Shown here: in pieces, positions 55,655-64,000 of the stretch
Layout of the letters: each line of letters begins with the position of its first letter
Position numbering within the stretch: the stretch's first letter is position 1
Source of the DNA: Symsagittifera roscoffensis
Lineage: Eukaryota; Xenacoelomorpha; Acoela; Convolutidae
Assembly: GCF_963678635.1 (NCBI RefSeq)
Contig: NC_087068.1
Span: 55,832,467 to 55,896,466, forward strand
Length of the DNA: 64,000 nt
Reading direction: 5' to 3'
Translations under genes and position numbers: made by a program
Notes under the pieces: generated by a model
The model's input: the letters and a program-made list of their open reading frames with translations, nothing else
Database searches by the model: none
Told to the model about the DNA's origin: nothing

Positions 55655-57790
55655 ATGACGATGGCCAACTCAGTTCCATACATCGGTAGTCGGATGAACT
55701 TGATTTCAAAGGCAGAAATTCGATACGAAGGTTTTCTTCACGAGATAGACACACAAGCGACAACTGTCACTCTAAAAAACGGTTTGTTGTTCTGCTATTC
55801 AATTAGATTCTTAAAACAAAGATGTCAATAGTTTTTTTTACTTATAGTTAGATCGTTCGGAACTGAAGGACGTCGAGCAGATAAAGTCATTGGGCCTAAA
55901 GATGATGTCTTCCAGTATATTATTTTTCGGGGTACAGACATAAAAGATATATCCGTGTGTGAAGGACCTGTTGTACCTCCTTTCGCTGATCCAGCTATCG
56001 TTCAATCTGGACCTCCTGCTAGTGGCAGACCACAGCAGGGAACGGTACCCAGCTCGTCAGTAACATCCATGACGCCAGACGCAACATCACCAACCCCGTC
56101 TTTTCCACCGTTCGCAATGCCAGCAATGTCACAAGCGAAATCCCATCCCCCTTCAGGTGAGGATATTTATGCGAACTATTCTCAAAACGCGTAAAACTTT
56201 GTCATAATGCTCCTAATTCTATTTTAACTGAAATAAAATGACAAACAAGTTTCACTTAATTTGGGAAGCATGGATTTAGATTGTTGAAAAAAAAATGATC
56301 ATAGCTTCTGTAAAATGTTCAGTTCCATCGCCCCAGCTATTCAGAGATGCGACACAGTCTAGTGATTCACAGCATATTTCGCCAGACACACTCGCAGATC
56401 AAGGTAGATCAATGAATTCTAACACAGATCATAATCAAAGCCGCGGGAATAATCAGAGGCCGAATATGCGAGGAGGAGGAGGAGGAGGCGGTTATAGGAA
56501 CGACCGAGGCGATAACAACCGAAGGTTTGTTAGTTTGATGTTATATTCAGCCATAATTTAATTCACCGTGAACTTAAAAAAATTCAATTGAAGTAATAGT
56601 GTGTTTTCAAGTTATTCTGCAGTTACCAACCGTCAGCAGTTCAACAGGGGTTACAACAACGAATACGCCCCTAGATCATACACTTATAACCCAGCTGGAA
56701 ACCCTTACAATAACTCTTACGGAAATAACGGGTTCAATAGAAACAATAATACGGGAGCCTCGTCGTTGAACTCAGGGGACAGAGTTAACAATAGACCAAT
56801 GGGACAACAAAATCGCAACAACTACAACAACTATCAGGTACCCTTCAAGATATCTCATTTCAAAGCAGTTTTGTCATGAGTCTCCTGTGATAATTCGTAG
56901 CTGTTGCTCCAGTTAGATGATCACGAAATAAACTAATGATATAATACTTTTTACTTTCTGCAGAATAACTATCGCTGGAATCAAGGAGGTATGAACCGCA
57001 GAATGGGACCAAGGAACAGAGACGATACTACGGGAACAGGTGATCTGAAGATAGACGAAGATTTTGACATTGATGATGCCAACAGGAAATTCGACAAAAG
57101 CCAGCTGGTGAAAGAGTTTGCAGGCCTGAATGTCCAAGAGGAAGGTTAGTTGACGAAGTTCAACATTGATGCCTTGAAACAAGTTCAGAATTCAGAAGAG
57201 CTCTTCAACAAAAATATATGTCAATGTTATCTGATTCAAAAGATAAGGCTGCCGGCACAGTTAGCTGATTAAGAGATGAAGTATACATTATAATTCAGAT
57301 GTCTTAAATTTCAATTCCATTGTCGGTTGTATTTTCATGTTCAAGGTTTTGAAGTTTCAGTTTTTATTGACTTCTGTGTCTGGTAACATGAAAAATTGTC
57401 CATTCTACTAGTAAATTTTGTATTTTCTTAGCTTCTAAAGTGTAATTTACTAGTAGAATGGACAATTTTTTGTCACCATACGCAGAAGTCAATAACAATT
57501 GAAACGTTTAAAACCCGGAAATTATGTTGAAAGCACATTAATTTAACTGAATTTTGTTCATTTCTGGATAAAGTTCACTATCTTTCTTAATTTCATATTT
57601 TACATTTGAAGTTGAGTTTTTTTCTTCAGTTTGATTTGTTTTAAGCCGAATCTGAAGCACAGGTGCATAACTTGGCAGATCTGGAGGAGGGAGAGGTGGG
57701 AGATGAGTCACAGAAGACAGAGGCGGCCAAATTCTACGACAAGTCCAAGTCATTCTTCGACAGCATCTCATGCGACGCTCTGGAAAAGAA
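55655..57790 (+). CDS. LSM14: LSM14/RAP55/CAR-1 family mRNA-binding protein (C-terminal exons not found)
   Basis: Members of this family act in P-bodies and germ granules, in translational repression and decapping. Six exons fit in phase: 55655-55781, 55848-56156, 56323-56528, 56637-56837, 56964-57144, 57646-57790. Exons 1-2 encode the N-terminal Lsm14 domain ([20 protein letters not shown], then [10 protein letters not shown] and [13 protein letters not shown]). Exon 2 continues Pro/Ser-rich, exons 3-4 are RGG- and Asn-rich. Exon 5 has the DFDF-type helix ([17 protein letters not shown]) and exon 6 the FFD box [14 protein letters not shown]. The join of exons 3 and 4 is uncertain; the gttagt donor at 56529 with the acceptor at 56636 keeps the frame. 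The TFG box and end are missing downstream. About 390 codons are seen. Confidence 0.9.
57345..57515. repeat. Foldback element (inverted repeat) in the last visible LSM14 intron
   Basis: Arms of about 72 nt (57345-57417 and 57444-57515) are reverse complements with few mismatches, with a loop of 26 nt. They share the core attgtccattctactagtaa and the outer ggttttgaagtttcag-like ends. This resembles a MITE; no clear target duplication. In RNA it would form a long hairpin. Confidence 0.85.
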
Positions 57791-58406
57791 GTTAGTTGCT
57801 TTCGATAACTTTCAATTTTTATAACAAAACAAATTATTTAGTGTGATGAAAAGATGAGCACAAAGAATCAAATTGAACCCATGATATACTAGAAGGCGAA
57901 TCTGATCTATGTTCTGAAGATTTGGATATTTGAGATTTGATGAAAACGATGACACTCAAAAATATTGATCTCATGATATACTTGAAGGCGAATCTGATTT
58001 AAAGCACGGTTTATGAACATTATATTGCAACTATTTCTATTGGAGGCGTATTCTAGAAAACTAGGTAATATGAAAATGCTGTAACTGTTTGACAATAATC
58101 ACGATCCATGTTTTGACCAATTCGGTGTGTTGATATGTACTCTCTCAAACGTTTTTCTATGTGGTGTCTCTTGTAAGATTTAATCATCTGACAGTGGTGT
58201 TTTTTCCTTTAATGGAAGTGATTGCTGGTGATAAGTAACCCATCATTCTGTGTTCAGAGTCCACGATGTGAATAATGCTTACGCTTGCGATTAGCAAGCG
58301 TTATCGAACTGGAATATGGGCTTTTTTCTAGTTAACAACTAGTTCAACAAAATCAATTGAATCACTTGCTGACTTCTTTTCACTTCTCATCTCTTTTTAT
58401 CTTCCA
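57791..58406 (+). other. Region downstream of the last LSM14 exon found
   Basis: There is no certain exon. Two imperfect copies of an atgatatact-aaggcgaatctgat motif (57881 and 57973, 92 bp apart) form a short direct repeat. An acceptor near 58259 gives only about a dozen codons before a stop. Confidence 0.4.
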
Positions 58407-58495
58407 GGTGGCTTCCCCCTTGGCCTGGAGGGAAACCAGTTGCCGTTGTATCCTAAGGTCTGGGGTTCGAGTTGTAGCCGGACCTTGTTTTTTCA
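58407..58495 (+). repeat. tRNA-derived repeat, copy 1
   Basis: An A-box-like tggcctggagg and a B-box-like ggttcgagttg are placed as in a tRNA gene, followed by gccggacc and a T-run that would stop Pol III. The middle cannot fold as a proper tRNA. It shares cctaaggtctgg and the T-stem end with copy 2. Confidence 0.6.
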
Positions 58496-58916
58496 GTATT
58501 AAGAAAAAAAAATCCCGAAAAAAATGAATAGTTGGTTTTTCATTTGTTCGCCCATGTTTTTTGCCGTCTAAATTGTCACAAAGAATTTTGCTTGTGCTGT
58601 AGACAATTTTCATTGTAGTAGCAAGTGCAAGCGTTGTTCATTCTAACTTCAGGGGGAACTTGAACGATGTAAAAAAAAAGCTACGCTTCGCCTGTGTGTC
58701 TAAGTAGTGTTTGGCTTCATAAACTGGTCAATTTACTCCTTCAATCATATAGAGAATGATAAATTTTAAGGCAGTATAGCTATTAAATTAAGATTGTATT
58801 TGATCCGGGTTTAATTTCACTTGCAACATCAAGTGTCGTCTAATCGGGAGCTAGAATTTGTTTCCCGTAAACACCTTCATTAACAAATCTGTAATTGTAC
58901 TGTTTTATGGAAATTC

Positions 58917-59003
58917 ACGCCCTTCGCGCTTGGTCAGTGGCGAAGCGAGTTATTTTGGGTCCTAAGGTCTGGAGTTCGAATCCCGGCCGCACCCTCGTTT
59001 TTT
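58917..59003 (+). repeat. tRNA-derived repeat, copy 2
   Basis: The A box tggtcagtgg (58931-58940) and B box agttcgaatcc (58973-58983) are close to consensus. The 3' stem ggccgcacc is present, but the 5' acceptor strand does not pair with it, so this is a SINE head or tRNA pseudogene. A seven-T run follows. Confidence 0.65.
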
Positions 59004-59249
59004 TGATATGTATGAAATAATATTTTTTTGAAAATTTGAATTAGACAATAGTTTGTCTGATTATTTTTTGTTGACCTAGTTAAAAAAATAGCTTGCTTAA
59101 AATTAACTCTACCATATGTAAAATTAGGATTTTATTTTATTCACCCTGAAATAGTTCAGCTTATTTTAGATAACCTTAGTCGTCTTACATTTCGTCTTTT
59201 GAAGAGCAATTATGACCCTCGCGAAATCATTTTTTCCGAACCCATCACG
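59004..59249. other. Short spacer before the satellite
   Basis: AT-rich, no gene or repeat recognised. Confidence 0.5.
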
Positions 59250-62200
59250 CAAAGACACCTTGGGGAACTGATAACTGATTGACGAGACTCACTGAATATG
59301 TTTTGTCAGGTTTAGTTTTAAGCATGAAATTGGTGTCGTTGAAACAAATTTTCCATTAAACAGACAACTGAAGAATTTGCAATAACTCGATTTTTGACGA
59401 TACTTTGTCAATGACTGTGTTGGCTTTCCACCTTGGGGAACTGATTACTGATTACTACTGAAAAGAAGTAAAACACTACTTTTTTAATGATTGGTCTTTT
59501 GTATGGGGAACTGATTACTGATTGACAATTTTCACTGAATAATTTTGTTTGATTTTTAGTTTGAAGTTGGTGTCATTTTGGAACCGATAAATGAATGAAA
59601 TCGCTCACTTTGGGAAAAGTTTATATTATGCTTTCAGAGTTTGTGTTCGAAAATCTAATTCTGGGATTAAATGGCTGAATTAAAAAGAATTTAGTTTTTC
59701 CTAACAAATTTCTTGAAACTGCGAGCCAAAAAGTTTCGTTATTTTGAACAAACTGTAAGGCTACTGATCAGAATTTAGTAAGGTTTTTTCTAAGTTTTCA
59801 ACTGTTTTATTGAGTTGATGGTTTGTGATTGCTTTGAACACTTATTGATTAAAACCGAAGGCTTTTTGCGGTTGTTCTTTTGTCGTTATTTAGGTTCGTA
59901 ATTTTCTGTTTTCGGATGTTGTGAACCTCAACTCTTCATGCATTTTTTCCTTGGGGAACCGATTAGATTACTGATTTCCGATTAAATAGATTGTTTTCGT
60001 TGATAGTATTTGATAAATCGTATCGAAAAGAGTTGTCCTTGAACAGTTTTTCCTGCCCTTAAAAAATAGAATGATTTTGAATTATATCTCATTTTTGACG
60101 GTTATCTGTTAGTGATTGTGATGGCTCTTCACCTTGGGGAGCTGATTACTAGTTGACAATTTTCACTGAGTAATTTTGTTTGATTTTTAGTTTGAAGTTG
60201 GTGTATTGAAAGACTTTTTCCGGAAATAGACATATAAATATTTTGATTTATCTTAATTTTTTGCTTAATATTTTACAGTGAGAGTGATGGCATGTTTTGG
60301 AAACAATAAATGAATGAAATTGCTCTATTTGGGAAAAGTTTATAATATGCTTTCAGAGTTTGTGTTCGAAAATCTAATTCTGGGATTAAATGGCTGAATT
60401 AAAATGTTTAATTTTTCCTAACAAATATCTGGAAACTGCGAGCCAAAAATTTTCGTTATTTTGAACAAACTGTAAGGCTACTGATCAGAAGTTAGGATGG
60501 TTTCTTCTAAGTTTTCAATTTTTTTTTGATGAAGGTTTGTATTTGCTTTGAACACACTGATTATTGATCTAAACCGAAGGCTGATTGCGGTAGTTCTTTT
60601 GTCGTTATTTATCTTCGTAATGTTCCGTTTTCGAATGTTGTGAGCCTCAATTCGTGATAATTTTTCTTCTCTCGGAACTAGTTACTGATTATGGGTTGTT
60701 CTTAATGATAGTTTTTGATAATTTGTTTCGAAAAGTTTGCCCTTGAAAAGTTTTGCCTGCCATTAGATTATAGAATCATTTATTTTTATATCTCATTTTT
60801 GATGAATCTCTTTTAGTGATTGTGATGGCTTTTCACCTTGGGGAACTGATTACTGATTGACAAAACTCACTGAATCATTTTGTTTGATTTTTAGTTTAAA
60901 ATTGGTGTCATTGAAAGACTTTTTCCGGAAAAAAAAATATGATCATTTTGATTTATCGTAGTTTTTGCTGATTTGCTGAATAGTTTACAGTGACAGTGAT
61001 GGCATGTTTTGGAACCGATAAATGAATGAAATCGCTCACTTTTGGAGAAGATTATATTATGCTTTCAGAGTTTGTGTTCGAAAATCTAATTCTGGGATTA
61101 AATGGCTGAATTAAAGAGAATTTAGTTTTTCCTAACATATTTCTTGGAATTGCGAGCCAAAAAGTTTCGTTATTTTGAACAAACTGTAGGGCTACTGATC
61201 AGAATTTAGTCTGGTTTTTTCTAAGTTTTCAACTGTTTTATTGAGTTGATGGTTTGTAATTGCTTTGAACACTCATTGATTAAAACCGTAGGCTTATTGC
61301 GGTTGTTCTTTTGTCGTTATTTAGGTTCGTAATTTTCTGTTTTCGGATGTTGTGAACCTCAACTCTTGATGCATTATTTCCGTGGGGAACCGATTACTGA
61401 TTTCCGATTAAATAGATTGTTTTCGTTGATAGTATTTGATAAATCGTATCGAAAAGAGTTGTCCTTGAACAGTTTTTCCTGCCCTTAAAAATAGAATGAT
61501 TTTGAATTATATCTCATTTTTGAAGAATATCTGTTAGTGATTGTGATGGTTTTTCACCTTGGAGAACTGATTTTTGATTGACAATTTTCACTGAGTAATT
61601 TTGTTTGATTTTTAGTTTGAAGCTGGTGTCATTGAAAGACTTTTTCCGGAAATAGAAATATAATTATTTTGATTTATCTTATTTTTTTGCTTAATATTTT
61701 ACAGTGATAATGATGGCATGTTTTGGAACCGATAAATGAATGAAATTGCTCTATTTGGGAAAAGTTTATAATATGCTTTCAGAGTTTGTGTTCGAAAATC
61801 TAATTCTGGGATTAAATGGCTGAATTAAAATGTTTAATTTTTCCTAACAAATATCTGGAAACTGCGAGCCAAAAAGTTTCGTTATTTTGAACAAACTGTA
61901 AGGCTACTGATTAGATTTTAGTATGGTTTTTTCTAAGTTTTCAACTGTTTTATTGAGTTGATGGTTTGTAATTGCTTTGAACACTTATTGATTAAAACCG
62001 AAGGCTTATTGCGGTTGTTCTTTTGTCGTTATTTAGGTTCATAATTTTCTGTTTTCGGATGTTGTGAACCTCAACTCTTGATGCATTTTTTCCTTGAGGA
62101 ACCGATTACTGATTTCCGATTAAATAGATTGTTTTCGTTGATAGTATTTGATAAATCGTATCGAAAGGAGTTTTCCTTGAACAGTTTTTCCTGCCCTTAA

Positions 62201-64000
62201 AAAATAGAATGATTTTGAATTATATCTCATTTTTGACGAATATCTGTTAGTGATTGTGCTGGTTTTTCACCTTGGGGAACTGATTACTGATTGACAATAT
62301 TCACTGAGTAATTTTGTTTGATTTTTAGTTGAAGTTGCTGTCATTGAAAGACTTTTTCCGGAAATAGACATATGATTATTTTGTTTTATCTTAATTTTTT
62401 GCTTAATTTTTTACAGTGACAGTGATGGCATGTTTTGGAACCGATAAATGAATGAAATTGCTTATATGGGAAAAGTTTATAATATGCTTTCAGAGTTTGT
62501 GTTCGAAAATCTTATTCTGGGATTAAATGGCTGAATTAAAATGTTTAATTTTTCCTAACAAATATCTGGAAACTGCGAGCCAAAAAGTTTCGTTATTTTG
62601 AACAAACTGTAAGGCTACTGATCAGAAGTTAGGATGGTTTTTTCTACGTTTTCAATTTTTTTTGAGATGAAGGTTTGTATTTGCTTTAAACACACTGATT
62701 ATTGATCTAAAACGAAGGCTGATTGCGGTAGTTCTTTTGTCGTTATTTATTTTCGTAACGCTCCGTTTTCGAATGTTGTGAGCCTCAATTCGTGATGAAT
62801 TTTCTTCTCTCGGAACTAGTTACTGATTATGGGTTGTTCTTGTTGATAGTTTTTGATAGTTTGTTTCGAAAATTTGCCCTTGAAGAATTTTTCCTGCCAT
62901 TAGATTATAGAATCATTTTTTTTCTATCTCATTTTTGACGAATCTCTGTAAGTGATTGTGATGGCTTTTCACCTTGAGGAACTGATTACTGATTGACAAA
63001 ACTCACTGAATCATTTTGTTTGATTTTTAGTTTGAAGTTGGTGTCATTGAAAGACGTTTTCCGGAAATAGACATATGATTATTTTGTTTTATCCTAATTT
63101 TTTGCTTAATATTTCACAGTGACTGTGATGGCATGTTTTGGAACCAATAAATGAATGAAATCGCTCACTTTGGGAAAAGTTTATAATATGCTTTCAGAGT
63201 TTGTGTTCGAAAATCTAATTCTGGGGTTAAATGGTTGAATTATAGAGAATAATTTTTCCTAACAACTTTCTGGAAACTGCGAAACAAAAAGGTTCGTTAT
63301 TTGGAACAAACTGTAAGGCTACTGATCAGAAATTAGTATGGTTTTTTGTAAGTTTTCAATTTTGTTTTTGAGATGGTTTATATTTGCTTTGAACACTCTG
63401 TTTATTGATCTAAACCGAAGGCTGATTGCGGTAGTTCTTTTGTCGTTGTTTATTTTCGTAATGTTCCGTTTTCGAATGTTGTGAGCCTCAATTCGTGATG
63501 AATTTTCTTCTCTCGGAACTAGTTACTGATTATGGGTTGTTCTTAATGATAGTTTTTGATAATTTGTTTCGAAAAGTTTGCCCTTGAAAAGTTTTGCCTG
63601 CCATTAGATTATAGAATCATTTATTTTTATATCTCATTTTTGATGAATCTCTGTTAGTGATTGTGATGGCTTTTCACCTTGGGGAACTGATTACTAATTG
63701 ACAAAACTCACTGAATCATTTTGTTTGATTTTTAGTTTAAAATTGGTGTCATTGAAAGACTTTTTCCGGAAAAAAAAATATGATCATTTTGATTTATCGT
63801 AGTTTTTGCTGAATAGTTTACAGTGACAGTGATGGCATGTTTTGGAACCGATAAATGAATGAAATCGCTCACTTTGGGAGAAGATTATATTATGCTTTCA
63901 GAGTTTGTGTTCGAAAATCTAATTCTGGGATTAAATGGCTGAATTAAAGAGAATTTAGTTTTTCCTAACAAATTTCTTGAAACTGCGAGCCAAAAAGTTT
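59250..64000. repeat. Satellite array, about 0.71-kb units, continues past the window
   Basis: The marker ttgtgttcgaaaatc recurs at 59641, 60360, 61072, 61786, 62497, 63201 and 63905 (spacings 719, 712, 714, 711, 704, 704). A second marker, caccttgg(g/a)gaactgatt, keeps the same spacing. Before 59.6 kb, three shorter, degenerate pieces of the same marker (about 59258, 59431, 59500) form the array edge. Units are not uniform: two kinds of first half and two kinds of second half are combined in different ways. No open frame is kept across units, so it is non-coding. Confidence 0.95.

Noticed and set aside
58259-58295. Candidate seventh LSM14 exon after a ttcag acceptor
   Set aside because: In phase it stops after about a dozen codons and shows no TFG-box residues.
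58652-58705. Another candidate terminal LSM14 exon after acttcag
   Set aside because: In phase it gives a short Lys-rich end without family motifs; cannot be distinguished from chance.
58917-58994. Functional tRNA gene
   Set aside because: A and B boxes are good but the acceptor stem does not pair and no proper anticodon arm forms.

Overview
This window is animal genomic DNA, not bacterial. It is AT-rich, carries one intron-bearing host gene, and is otherwise filled with retroelements, repeats and a satellite. The host gene (55.66-57.79 kb) is an LSM14/RAP55/CAR-1 family P-body protein. Its ATG follows directly on a cttttttcag acceptor, as in nematode genes that receive a trans-spliced leader, and its introns are mostly short. 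I therefore favour a nematode, but the evidence is weak; another invertebrate is possible.

Layout: (1) 1-8.2 kb, minus strand: a young Ty3/gypsy-like LTR element with a 155-aa basic ORF, an unbroken 1927-aa Gag-protease-RT-RNase H ORF and an integrase-side frame that runs off the left edge. Each ORF is shifted +1 from the one before and overlaps it slightly. (2) 9.54-13.10 kb, plus strand: a Ty1/copia element with two near-identical LTRs of about 240 bp around a decayed, internally deleted coding region. (3) 13.1-15.4 kb: AT-rich DNA with no recognisable gene, then a 200-base assembly gap. (4) 15.6-27.8 kb, minus strand: a heavily decayed copy of a very large gypsy-type element. (5) 28.0-29.0 kb, minus: a fragment of a LINE-like reverse transcriptase. 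(6) 30.3-53.3 kb, plus strand: a second, better preserved copy of the large element, bracketed by LTR-like direct repeats about 22 kb apart.

The two copies of the large element are collinear over about 12 kb (27.75 down to 15.8 kb; 39.05 up to 51.7 kb). After integrase both carry a macrodomain (ADP-ribose-binding fold), then a long second module that includes an SGNH/GDSL-type hydrolase with GDSL and D-x-x-H motifs visible in both copies, followed by about 6 kb of protein I cannot assign. The extra module is therefore part of the element, not a chance neighbour. This is the strongest candidate for an undescribed system: a giant LTR retrotransposon with macrodomain and SGNH hydrolase cargo. 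Both copies are broken by frameshifts and stops.

Downstream of the large element are a tandemly doubled SINE-like unit (53.3-53.9 kb), the LSM14 gene with a foldback element in an intron, two tRNA-derived repeats (58.4 and 58.9 kb), and a satellite of about 0.71-kb units (59.25 kb to the right edge) that shows mosaic and higher-order structure. LSM14 exons encoding the C-terminal end were not found.
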